Shown: positions 54,003 through 61,996 of the stretch, piece after piece | Layout of the letters: every line of letters starts with the position of its first letter | Position numbering within the stretch: position 1 is the stretch's first letter | Source of the DNA: Prevotella sp. E2-28 | Lineage (GTDB): Bacteria; Bacteroidota; Bacteroidia; Bacteroidales; Bacteroidaceae | Direction of reading: 5' to 3' | DNA: 64,000 nt | Assembly: GCF_022024055.1 (NCBI RefSeq) | Contig: NZ_CP091788.1 | Span: 2,542,001 to 2,606,000, forward strand | Notes under the pieces: model-generated | Databases searched by the model: none | What the model was told of the DNA's origin: nothing | The model's input: only the letters and a program-made list of their open reading frames with translations | Program-made: the position numbers and the translations under genes

Positions 54003-55022
54003 TTGGAAGGCGATTTCATCAAAATAAACCGTTGGTTATCACCACTGAGTTGGTTGTACGGATTAGGAGTACGCTTTAGGAACACTCTTTTTGAGACGGG
54101 TATTCTGAAAAGCAAGGCCTTCTCCATGCCAGTTATCTCCGTGGGTAACATCACCGTGGGAGGGACAGGAAAGACCCCTCACGTGGAATTTTTGATTGAA
54201 TTACTTCAAGACAAATTTCACGTAGCTGTACTTAGTCGCGGATATAAGCGGAAATCACATGGATTCCATATTGCCGACAAGAATAGCACAGCCAGCACTA
54301 TTGGTGATGAGCCCTACCAGATGAAACAGAAGTTTCCAAAAGTCATTGTAGCTGTCGATAAAAAACGTGTTCATGGCATCGAAACGTTGAAACAGCAATA
54401 TAAAGATCTTGATGTCATACTGCTCGATGACGCTTTCCAACATCGTTATGTCAAGCCGGGCATCAACATCCTGCTGGTAGATTATCACCGACTGATTATT
54501 TACGACACTTTGTTGCCTGCAGGACGTCTGCGTGAACCACTGAGCGGAAAGAACCGTGCTGATATTGTCATCATCACGAAATGCCCTAAGGAGTTAAAAC
54601 CCATGGAATATCGTGTAATTACGAAAGCTATGGATTTGTATCCCTACCAACAGATTTTCTTTACCACGCTGGAATACGGCCAGTTGAAGCCTGTATTCAA
54701 TGCCAACGGAGATTTTTCAACTCTCGAAGAGCTCAAGCATTATAATATTCTTCTGCTCACAGGCATTGCATCACCGCGTCAAATGAAAGAAGACCTCACC
54801 CCACAGGTATCAAATCTTTCTATGCTTAGTTTTCCTGATCACCACAGTTTCCAGCAGAAGGATATTGAGCTCATTGACAGTAATTTTGCAGCCCTGCCAT
54901 CACCTAAGTGCATTATCACCACAGAGAAAGATGCCGCACGAATCATAGGACTGGAAGGCCTCAGTGAAAGAAATAAAGAACAACATTTACATACTTCCTG
55001 TACGCATCAAGTTCATGCTTAA
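54003..55022 (+). CDS. lpxK: Tetraacyldisaccharide 4'-kinase, frameshifted near the 3' end
   Basis: The enzyme adds the 4'-phosphate of lipid A at the inner membrane. The P-loop VGNITVGGTGKTPHVE is at residues 47-62, then DDAFQHRYVKPG. As read, the frame ends at 55022 with unrelated residues after LEGLS. The conserved family tail (NNIYILPVRIKFMLNQEEKFN, GYVRKNSRNS) is present in the +1 frame and runs to a stop at 55173. Removing one A from AAA at 54967-54969 gives LEGLSEEIKNNIYILPV and joins the frames. The start is a TTG (MEGDFIKINRWLSPLSWLYG), supported by family N-termini; no in-frame ATG is available. Confidence 0.85.
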   Translation: MEGDFIKINRWLSPLSWLYGLGVRFRNTLFETGILKSKAFSMPVISVGNITVGGTGKTPHVEFLIELLQDKFHVAVLSRGYKRKSHGFHIADKNSTASTIGDEPYQMKQKFPKVIVAVDKKRVHGIETLKQQYKDLDVILLDDAFQHRYVKPGINILLVDYHRLIIYDTLLPAGRLREPLSGKNRADIVIITKCPKELKPMEYRVITKAMDLYPYQQIFFTTLEYGQLKPVFNANGDFSTLEELKHYNILLLTGIASPRQMKEDLTPQVSNLSMLSFPDHHSFQQKDIELIDSNFAALPSPKCIITTEKDAARIIGLEGLSERNKEQHLHTSCTHQVHA

Positions 55023-55057
55023 TCAGGAAGAGAAGTTTAACGAAAACATTATAGGCT

Positions 55058-55933
55058 ATGTACGAAAAAATTCTAGAAACAGCATCTTGGCTAAAGGCAA
55101 GGATGACCACAAGTCCGAAGACAGCAATCATTCTGGGGACAGGCCTCGGACAATTAGCTTCAGAAATAACTGACGCACTTGAGATACCCTACAGTGACAT
55201 TCCAAACTTCCCCGTTTCTACGGTAGAAGGTCATAGCGGCAAACTTATCTTTGGTAAGCTTGGCGGTGTGGACATTATGGCCATGAAAGGTCGTTTCCAT
55301 TTCTATGAAGGCTATTCAATGAAAGAAGTAACCTTCCCTGTACGCGTCATGTACGAACTTGGCATAAAAACCCTCTTTGTAAGTAATGCCGCCGGCGGCA
55401 TGAACCCTGGTTTCAAAATTGGCGACCTGATGGTTATCACAGACCATATCAACTTTTTCCCTGAGCACCCACTGCGTGGTAAGAACTTCCCTACGGGTCC
55501 GCGCTTCCCAGATATGCACGAGACCTATGACCAGTCGCTCATCAAGTTGGCTAGTCAGATAGCACGCGAAAAGAAGATTCGCCTGCAATATGGCGTCTAT
55601 ATGGGCGTTCAGGGTCCCACCTTTGAGACTCCTGCAGAATATAAGATGTATCGCATCCTTGGTGGCGACACCGTAGGTATGAGTACCGTACCAGAGGTTA
55701 TCGTTGCTCACCACTGCGGCATCCGTACCTTTGGTATTTCTGTTGTCACTGACCTAGGCGGTTTCGACAACCCTGTTGAGGTGAGCCACGAGGAGGTTCA
55801 GGAAGCAGCCGACAAGGCCCAGCCGATCATGACCGAGATCATGCGTGAGATGATTGTACGCTCGGAAGCCATTGAGCATAGTAAGACTGAGAAGTTTAAT
55901 ACCGATCATCCAACAGAGACTTTCAAAAAGTAA
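55058..55933 (+). CDS. punA: Purine-nucleoside phosphorylase
   Basis: A 291-residue trimeric-type PNP that splits inosine and guanosine with phosphate. Motifs are ILGTGLGQLA (phosphate site), VEGHSGKL, GRFHFYEGYSM, VSNAAGGMN and GVYMGVQGPTFETPAEY. The ATG at 55058 lies inside the restored lpxK 3' end, so the genes overlap by about 116 nt. It belongs to purine salvage. Confidence 0.95.
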   Translation: MYEKILETASWLKARMTTSPKTAIILGTGLGQLASEITDALEIPYSDIPNFPVSTVEGHSGKLIFGKLGGVDIMAMKGRFHFYEGYSMKEVTFPVRVMYELGIKTLFVSNAAGGMNPGFKIGDLMVITDHINFFPEHPLRGKNFPTGPRFPDMHETYDQSLIKLASQIAREKKIRLQYGVYMGVQGPTFETPAEYKMYRILGGDTVGMSTVPEVIVAHHCGIRTFGISVVTDLGGFDNPVEVSHEEVQEAADKAQPIMTEIMREMIVRSEAIEHSKTEKFNTDHPTETFKK

Positions 55934-55949
55934 TCCTTTAATCCCATTT

Positions 55950-57011
55950 ATGGAAATAGCAAAATTAGGAGAGTTCGGCCTCATAGACCGGCTGACAAAA
56001 GACTTAGAAAATAAAAACGGATCAACTAAGTACGGCGTGGGTGATGACTGCGCCGTACTTCACTACCCTGATAGCGAAGTGCTCGTTACCACCGATTTAT
56101 TAATGGAGGGCGTCCACTTTGACCTCACCTATATCGACTTGAAGCATTTGGGTTACAAGTCGGCAATGGTAAATATCAGCGATATTTTCGCCATGAACGG
56201 CACACCGCGCCAGATTACCGTTTCGTTAGCCCTCAGCAAACGTTTCACCGTTGAGGATATGGAGGAGTTCTATGCCGGCCTGCGACTGGCCTGCGAAAAA
56301 TGGGGTGTTGACATCGTTGGGGGCGACACTACCTCTTCTTATACAGGACTGGCAATCAGCATCACTTGCATCGGCGAGGCCCGCAAAGAGGATATTGTAT
56401 ATCGTAACGGAGCCAAGAACACTGACCTTATCTGCGTCAGCGGTGACCTGGGAGCAGCCTATATGGGACTGCAGCTCTTGGAACGTGAGAAAAGCGTGTA
56501 CTATGGTCAGGTGAATGACGCTAAGAAGAAAGGCGACAAGAAAGCCCTTGAGGAACTGGCCCATTTCAGTCCCGACTTTGCAGGTAAGGAATACCTACTT
56601 CAGCGCCAGCTTCAGACGGAAGCCCGCGGCGACATCATTCAGAAACTGCGCGAGGTTGGCATCCGCCCAACTTCAATGATGGACGTCAGCGACGGTCTAT
56701 CGTCAGAATTGATGCACATCTGCAAACAAAGCCATGTAGGTTGTCGTATTTACGAGAAAGAAATCCCCATTGACTATCAGACTGCAGTAATGGCTGAGGA
56801 GATGAATATGAACGTCACTACCTGCGCTCTCAATGGCGGTGAGGACTATGAACTGCTTTTCACCGTGCCCATCGGCGATCTCGATAAAGTAAAAGAGATG
56901 GAGGGCGTACGTATGATAGGCCATATCACCGAAGAAAAATATGGTCAAATACTCGTCACACGTGACAATCAGGAGTTTGAGCTCAAGGCTCAAGGCTGGA
57001 ATCCGCTATAA
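55950..57011 (+). CDS. thiL: Thiamine-monophosphate kinase
   Basis: A 353-residue ATP-dependent enzyme making thiamine pyrophosphate from TMP. GVGDDCAVLH and TTDLLMEGVHFDL are the metal and nucleotide motifs, VGGDTTSS and ISVTC-like SITCIGE follow, and MMDVSDGLSSELMHI and NGGEDYELLFTVP are the C-terminal signatures. The start at 55950 (MEIAKLGEFGLIDRL) is the family start; the frame continues upstream into punA. It is last in the sppA operon, 16 nt after punA. No thiamine riboswitch is seen. Confidence 0.95.
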   Translation: MEIAKLGEFGLIDRLTKDLENKNGSTKYGVGDDCAVLHYPDSEVLVTTDLLMEGVHFDLTYIDLKHLGYKSAMVNISDIFAMNGTPRQITVSLALSKRFTVEDMEEFYAGLRLACEKWGVDIVGGDTTSSYTGLAISITCIGEARKEDIVYRNGAKNTDLICVSGDLGAAYMGLQLLEREKSVYYGQVNDAKKKGDKKALEELAHFSPDFAGKEYLLQRQLQTEARGDIIQKLREVGIRPTSMMDVSDGLSSELMHICKQSHVGCRIYEKEIPIDYQTAVMAEEMNMNVTTCALNGGEDYELLFTVPIGDLDKVKEMEGVRMIGHITEEKYGQILVTRDNQEFELKAQGWNPL

Positions 57012-57069
57012 TTTTCTTAAAAACTGCAAAATAATTGGCCAAATGTTTGGCCAATTACTTTTTTATTCG

Positions 57070-57077
57070 TACCTTTG
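57070..57077 (+). promoter_or_regulatory. tRNA-Phe promoter -7 element
   Basis: TACCTTTG, 36 nt before the tRNA. Confidence 0.7.
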
Positions 57078-57113
57078 CACCCGCAAACGAAAGGATTGCA
57101 GTGAACACATGAT

Positions 57114-57186
57114 GGTGCCTTAGCTCAGTTGGTAGAGCATCGGACTGAAAATCCGTGTGTCCCCGGTTCGATTCCTGGAGGTACCA
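57114..57186 (+). tRNA. tRNA-Phe (GAA)
   Basis: 73 nt including the discriminator A; GGTGCCT pairs with AGGTACC (one G-T), D-loop AGCTCAGTTGGTAGAGC, anticodon loop CTGAAAA with anticodon GAA, T-loop TTCGATT. The 3' CCA is not encoded. One T-stem pair (C-T) and the outermost anticodon-stem pair are mismatched. Confidence 0.95.
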
Positions 57187-57203
57187 CTCCTCCTTTCATT
57201 ATG

Positions 57204-57240
57204 AATCCCGCGAAAGTCGTATGACTGTAGCGGGATTTTC
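57204..57240 (+). terminator. Terminator after tRNA-Phe
   Basis: AATCCCGC (57204-57211) pairs with GCGGGATT (57230-57237), followed by T's. Confidence 0.8.
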
Positions 57241-57297
57241 ATTTACCATCCCCTCCCCTGTTTCTATAGAAGAAAAAAAAAAGGAGTAACCTGTGCG

Positions 57298-57918
57298 TTA
57301 CTCCATTGGAAATAGTCCAAATAGTTTTGCATCTATCATATCCGTTACCTGCTTGAAGTCCTCGGGATTATCACCAAACTTACAATGGTCGCCATCAACA
57401 ACTATCAACTGACCCTTATAATCAGCAATCCATTCTTCATAACGACGGCTTAGTCCCTCTAGATAATCCAAACGCATGGTCTGCTCATATTCACGGCCAC
57501 GTTTCTGAATCTGCGCTACTAGCGTGGGAATACTGCTACGGATATATATCATCAGTTCCGGCAGTTTTACCAGTGACATCATCAGGTCAAACAAATCCTT
57601 ATAGTTATTAAAGTCACGGTCACTCATCATACCCTGCCCATGAAGATTTGGGGCAAAAATGCAGGCATCCTCAAAGATGGTACGATCCTGAATAATCGTC
57701 TCCTTTGAGTTAGCAATCTCTACCACCTCTTTGAAACGCTTGTTCAAGAAGTATATCTGCAGATTAAACGACCACCGCTTCATATCTGCATAGAAATCTT
57801 CCAAATACGGATTATTGTCAACGGGTTCAAACCTTGGCGTCCAACCATATCGGTGAGCCAACATCTTGGTCAATGTAGTCTTACCACTTCCAATGTTTCC
57901 TGCTATTGCTATATGCAT
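57298..57918 (-). CDS. Deoxynucleoside kinase (second of tandem pair)
   Basis: A 206-residue dNK-family enzyme. The P-loop GNIGSGKTTL is at 7-16, RWSFNLQIYFLNKRF forms the substrate-binding helix, QDRTIFEDA carries the DR(S/T) catalytic motif and QKRGREYEQ is the lid. It phosphorylates a deoxynucleoside with ATP. It is 13 nt downstream of a paralogue of the same length, from which it differs at many positions. Confidence 0.9.
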   Translation of the reverse strand: MHIAIAGNIGSGKTTLTKMLAHRYGWTPRFEPVDNNPYLEDFYADMKRWSFNLQIYFLNKRFKEVVEIANSKETIIQDRTIFEDACIFAPNLHGQGMMSDRDFNNYKDLFDLMMSLVKLPELMIYIRSSIPTLVAQIQKRGREYEQTMRLDYLEGLSRRYEEWIADYKGQLIVVDGDHCKFGDNPEDFKQVTDMIDAKLFGLFPME

Positions 57919-57931
57919 ATCTTATATTTTT

Positions 57932-58552
57932 TTATTCAGGGAATAAACCAAACAATGTACTGTCTATACGATCCACTATCTTAGCGAAATCCTTTGGGTT
58001 GTTCTGATAGTCAAGTTCGTCTTTTTCAATAATCATCACACGCCCTTTGTACATTTTATTAATAAACTCATCGTAACGGCGGTTCAGATTCTCCAGATAC
58101 TCCAGTTTCATGGTCTGCTCATATTCACGACCACGTTTCTGGATATTACCCACGAGATGAGGTACGGATGCACGGAGATAAATCATCAAATCTGGATAAC
58201 GTACCACGGTCATCATTTGCTCAAAGAGCTCCATATAGGTCTCATAATCACGGTCAGAGAGATTACCCATGGCCTTATTGTTCTGCATGAACACATACAC
58301 ACCCTCAAAAATGGAGCGATCCTGCACAATAGTATGTTCTGATTTCGAAATCTCTATAAGATCGCGGAAACGCTCTTTCAGGAAGAAAACCTCCAAATTG
58401 AACGACCAACGATGTATATCACGATAATAATCTTCCAAATATGGGTTATGGTCAACAGCCTCGAAACGTGCTTCCCATCCATAATGACGAGCCAGCATAC
58501 GAGTAAGTGTTGACTTTCCACTACCAATATTTCCTGCTACTGCTATATGCAT
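57932..58552 (-). CDS. Deoxynucleoside kinase (first of tandem pair)
   Basis: A 206-residue paralogue of the next gene: GNIGSGKSTL P-loop, RWSFNLEVFFLKERF, QDRSIFEGV and QKRGREYEQ. Tandem dNK genes in other bacteria (for example Lactobacillus dAK/dGK) encode subunits with different base preferences, so this pair could act as a heteromer; that is inference. Promoter at 58572-58579. Confidence 0.9.
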   Translation of the reverse strand: MHIAVAGNIGSGKSTLTRMLARHYGWEARFEAVDHNPYLEDYYRDIHRWSFNLEVFFLKERFRDLIEISKSEHTIVQDRSIFEGVYVFMQNNKAMGNLSDRDYETYMELFEQMMTVVRYPDLMIYLRASVPHLVGNIQKRGREYEQTMKLEYLENLNRRYDEFINKMYKGRVMIIEKDELDYQNNPKDFAKIVDRIDSTLFGLFPE

Positions 58553-58571
58553 TGTCTAAGGTTTCTGAGCG

Positions 58572-58579
58572 CAAAGGTA
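58572..58579 (-). promoter_or_regulatory. Promoter -7 element for the dNK pair
   Basis: TACCTTTG on the minus strand, 19 nt before the ATG at 58552. Confidence 0.7.
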
Positions 58580-58601
58580 CAAAAATATTACGAAACAACA
58601 A

Positions 58602-58632
58602 AATTCTTAATTCTTAATTCTTAATTCTTAAT
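58602..58632. repeat. Tandem 7-nt repeat (AATTCTT, about four copies)
   Basis: The repeat fills the space between two divergent promoters (58572-58579 minus, 58642-58649 plus). It places a length-variable tract in the -33 area of the coaW promoter. Confidence 0.75.
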
Positions 58633-58641
58633 TAAATTATG

Positions 58642-58649
58642 TACCTTTG
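58642..58649 (+). promoter_or_regulatory. coaW promoter -7 element
   Basis: TACCTTTG, 17 nt before the ATG at 58667. Confidence 0.7.
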
Positions 58650-58666
58650 CGCAAAATTCTTTTTAT

Positions 58667-59494
58667 ATGGGTATTATAATAGGTATAGACGTGGGCATCA
58701 GCACCACGAAGATTGTTGGACTAAAGAACGGTCGCGTTGTGTCTCCTATTCGCATCACTGCTGCCGACCAAGTGACTTCACTCTATGGAGCATTCGGAAA
58801 ATATCTTCACGACAACAAGGTGGAACTAAAGGATGTTGAGCAGGTTATGCTGACGGGAGTCGGTGCTGCTTATATCGACGAGCCTGTTTATGGCATCCCC
58901 ACACAGAAAGTAGATGAATTTATTGCCGATGGTTTAGGAGCCAGATTCGAAAGCGGACTATCCAAAGCTATCGTTGTATCAATGGGTACAGGTACCAGTT
59001 TCGTACAGTGCGATGGTGATGATATCCGTCATATTGGTGGACTGGGTATCGGCGGTGGCACACTGCAAGGCCTGAGCCGTGTAATGCTGAACACACGTGA
59101 CCCGAAGCAGATCCAAAGTCTGGCTATGCAGGGAGACATCCATAATATTAACCTACTTATTGGCGACATCTCCACACATCCACTTCCTGGCCTTCCCATG
59201 AACGCCACAGCCAGTCTTTTTTCCAAGGCACAATATGATGCGCCCAAAGAAGATATCGCGCTGGGGATTATCGTGATGGTACTTCAGAGCATTGGTTCTG
59301 CAGCTATCCTTTCGGCACTTAATTCAGGCATCAAGGACTTTGTGCTCATTGGCAACCTAACCTTGCTTCCTCAGTGCAAGGATGTATATCCCATGCTGGA
59401 GAAGCTCTATCAAGTACATTTCCACATACCGAAGTTTGCAGAGTTCTGCACAGCTATCGGCGCCGCACTAGCATACAAGAAGGATCAAAAATAA
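58667..59494 (+). CDS. coaW: Type II pantothenate kinase
   Basis: A 275-residue ASKHA-fold kinase for the first step of coenzyme A synthesis. IGIDVGISTTKIVGL is the phosphate-1 motif, MLTGVGAAYIDEPVYGIPTQKVDEF and VVSMGTGTSFVQCDGDDIRHIGGLGIGGGTLQGLS are typical of the staphylococcal/eukaryote-like type II enzyme. Type II enzymes are not inhibited by CoA in the way type I is. The metalloprotease gene follows after 14 nt, probably in the same operon. Confidence 0.9.
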   Translation: MGIIIGIDVGISTTKIVGLKNGRVVSPIRITAADQVTSLYGAFGKYLHDNKVELKDVEQVMLTGVGAAYIDEPVYGIPTQKVDEFIADGLGARFESGLSKAIVVSMGTGTSFVQCDGDDIRHIGGLGIGGGTLQGLSRVMLNTRDPKQIQSLAMQGDIHNINLLIGDISTHPLPGLPMNATASLFSKAQYDAPKEDIALGIIVMVLQSIGSAAILSALNSGIKDFVLIGNLTLLPQCKDVYPMLEKLYQVHFHIPKFAEFCTAIGAALAYKKDQK

Positions 59495-59508
59495 AACATA
59501 CAAAAACT

Positions 59509-61995
59509 ATGATTAGGACAAAAGTATTAGCAATAGCTTCAGGACTCATGCTGACTACTACGATTCAGGCCAGCCGAATCCTTGTTATCAAAACCGATTC
59601 TATCCCTCAGGACACAACAGTCGTTGACACGATGAAGGCCGAGAAGAAAGGTCCCAAAGCACCTGTGAAGAAGAATGAGCCAAAAGAGACAGAGTATCAG
59701 AAACTGATGAAGAAAGGCGGCACCGTCATGGATGGTATGTTCCGCGTACGCCATATTGAAGATAAATATTATTTCGAGGTTCCCGATTCCACATTAGGAC
59801 GTTACATTCTCTGCGTCACCCGCTTCACAGCCGTGCCCCAGAACTTCGGTCAGTTTGCCGGTGAGGAGCTCACCCACTCTACCATCTATTTCGAGAAGCG
59901 CGACACCAGTCAGATTATGATCAGGCAATATGTGCTGTCACATCTGGCTAACAACAAAGACAACATCTCTCGCACGCTGGAGCAATCAACTATTGATCCC
60001 ATCGTACAAGCCTTTAAAATTATTGGCCGTAACGAGGAGAAGGATGCCAGCCTCATCGAGGTGACATCACTTTTCAACAGCGACAACAACCTGACCAGTT
60101 TTTCAAGCACAGACAAGACAGCGTTGAAGGTGGGGGGTATTCAGAAAGACCGCACGTTTATTGACACAATGAAGGTGTTCCCCACCAACATTGAAATCGC
60201 AACGACACGCACCTATGGTGCCAGCACTTCCCGCTCAGAGGCTTCAAGGACAGGAACTATTACTATGGCATTCAACACGTCTATGGTTATGTTGCCAAAA
60301 GAGCCGATGCGCAAACGTCTGTGGGACGAGCGCGTGGGCTATTTCGTTAATAACTTTGTACGCTTCAGCGATGCTCAGCACAAAACCGAGCACGAGTCGT
60401 TCATCTCGCGCTATCGTCTGGTGCCAAAGAACAAGAAGAAATACCTGCGTGGCGAACTGACAGAGCCCGAGAAGCAGATTGTCTATTACATAGATCCTGC
60501 CACGCCAAAGAAATGGATTCCCTATTTGATTCAGGGTATAGAAGACTGGAATACAGCTTTCGAAGCTGCAGGTTTCAAGAATGCCATCACAGCAAAGGTA
60601 TTACCCGAGGATGATCCCAACGTCAGCCTGGAGGATGCACGCTACTCAGTAATACGCTATCTGCCTTCTGAGACAGAGAATGCCTACGGTCCTCGTATCG
60701 TTGACCCGCGCTCTGGTGAAATCATTGAAGCCCACATCTGCTGGTACCATAACGTCATGAACCTGCTGACAAAATGGTATATGGTGCAGTGCGGTGCTGT
60801 TGACAAGCGCGCCAGGACGATGAAGTTTGACGACAAACTGATGGGAGAACTCATCCGCTTTGTCAGCAGTCATGAGGTAGGCCACTCTCTGGGTCTCCGA
60901 CATAACATGGGAGCTTCGTTTGCTACACCTGTAGAGAAATTGCGCGACAAGGCATGGGTAGAGAAAAATGGTCACACGTCCAGCATCATGGACTATGCCC
61001 GCTTCAACTATGTGGCTCAACCTGAGGACAACATTTCCGAGAAAGGTCTGTTCCCACGTATCAACGATTACGACAGATGGGCCATCAAATGGGGATATCA
61101 GTGGCGTCCAGAGTTCAAGGATGAATACGAGGAAAAGGAAAAACTCATGACCGAAACCACCAATATCCTCAGGGGCAACCAGCGCCTTTGGTTCGGTGGC
61201 GAAGGCCGTAATGAAGACCCACGCGCACAGACAGAAGATTTGAGTGATAACAACGTAAAAGCTTCAGAATATGGTATCAAGAATCTGAAGCGCATCATGC
61301 AGAACCTACCCCAATGGACAAAGCAGGAGAACGACCAATACGATGATTTGCAGGAGATGCACAAGGCCGTGACCGATCAGTTCAACCGCTACATGAATCA
61401 TGTGGCAAAGAACATTGGCGGACGCTTTATCAACAATATGCCTGGTGCAGAGCCTTATGCACCTGTGCCCGCAGTTCGTCAGCGTGAAGCTCTTGAATAC
61501 CTTGGCCGTAATATTTTCGAAGCACCCGAATGGCTCTACCCTGCCAATATCATGTCAAAGACAGGTGCAGATGCCAGCGCCACACAACAGACGCAGCAGA
61601 CCAACCTGCTGACACGCCTGATGACTCCGCTGATGCTCAGCAATATCAGCACCAGTGATTATTCTATTGATCAATACCTTAACGACCTCTTCGCTCAGGT
61701 ATGGAAAGCACCTACAAGTAGCAGTGCGTTCCTGTCAAAGGCTCGCCGACAGCTGCAGCGTTCATACGTACAGAACCTGAACAGCATACTCAATCCCTCA
61801 GAGGCAGACCTGAAAGGTGCGCTGTCACGTAACTATAACTCAGACGCTATGCTCTATGTCCTGCAGAACCTGCAGAAGGTAGAGGAGTTCTGTCAGCAGC
61901 AGAAGACATCAGTTAACGGCATTGATGCCTTGCACTTCGAAGACCTGATCCGCGAAATAAAACTTATTCGCGATCGTCGCACTACAGTAAAATAA
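59509..61995 (+). CDS. Large exported zinc metalloprotease (DUF5117/DUF4953 type)
   Basis: An 828-residue protein with a signal peptide (MIRTKVLAIASGLMLTTTIQA). An N-terminal domain of about 340 residues (KYYFEVPDSTLGRYILCVTRF, RLWDERVGYFVNNFVRF) leads to the catalytic part with SSHEVGHSLGLRHNMGAS, a metzincin-like HExxHxxGxxH site, and a SIMDYARFNYVAQPED stretch resembling the Met-turn. This architecture is common in Bacteroidetes and annotated as zinc-dependent metalloprotease. The frame is open from 59374 inside coaW; the signal peptide sets 59509. The receptor gene begins two bases after its stop. Confidence 0.88.
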   Translation: MIRTKVLAIASGLMLTTTIQASRILVIKTDSIPQDTTVVDTMKAEKKGPKAPVKKNEPKETEYQKLMKKGGTVMDGMFRVRHIEDKYYFEVPDSTLGRYILCVTRFTAVPQNFGQFAGEELTHSTIYFEKRDTSQIMIRQYVLSHLANNKDNISRTLEQSTIDPIVQAFKIIGRNEEKDASLIEVTSLFNSDNNLTSFSSTDKTALKVGGIQKDRTFIDTMKVFPTNIEIATTRTYGASTSRSEASRTGTITMAFNTSMVMLPKEPMRKRLWDERVGYFVNNFVRFSDAQHKTEHESFISRYRLVPKNKKKYLRGELTEPEKQIVYYIDPATPKKWIPYLIQGIEDWNTAFEAAGFKNAITAKVLPEDDPNVSLEDARYSVIRYLPSETENAYGPRIVDPRSGEIIEAHICWYHNVMNLLTKWYMVQCGAVDKRARTMKFDDKLMGELIRFVSSHEVGHSLGLRHNMGASFATPVEKLRDKAWVEKNGHTSSIMDYARFNYVAQPEDNISEKGLFPRINDYDRWAIKWGYQWRPEFKDEYEEKEKLMTETTNILRGNQRLWFGGEGRNEDPRAQTEDLSDNNVKASEYGIKNLKRIMQNLPQWTKQENDQYDDLQEMHKAVTDQFNRYMNHVAKNIGGRFINNMPGAEPYAPVPAVRQREALEYLGRNIFEAPEWLYPANIMSKTGADASATQQTQQTNLLTRLMTPLMLSNISTSDYSIDQYLNDLFAQVWKAPTSSSAFLSKARRQLQRSYVQNLNSILNPSEADLKGALSRNYNSDAMLYVLQNLQKVEEFCQQQKTSVNGIDALHFEDLIREIKLIRDRRTTVK

Positions 61996-61996
61996 T

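Noticed and set aside
55854..57011. Longer thiL start inside punA
   Set aside because: The N-terminal extension does not fit the family and would lie within punA; 55950 gives the conserved start.
57012..57113. A riboswitch or leader after thiL
   Set aside because: No TPP-box motifs; the sequence is explained by a tRNA promoter and AT-rich spacer.
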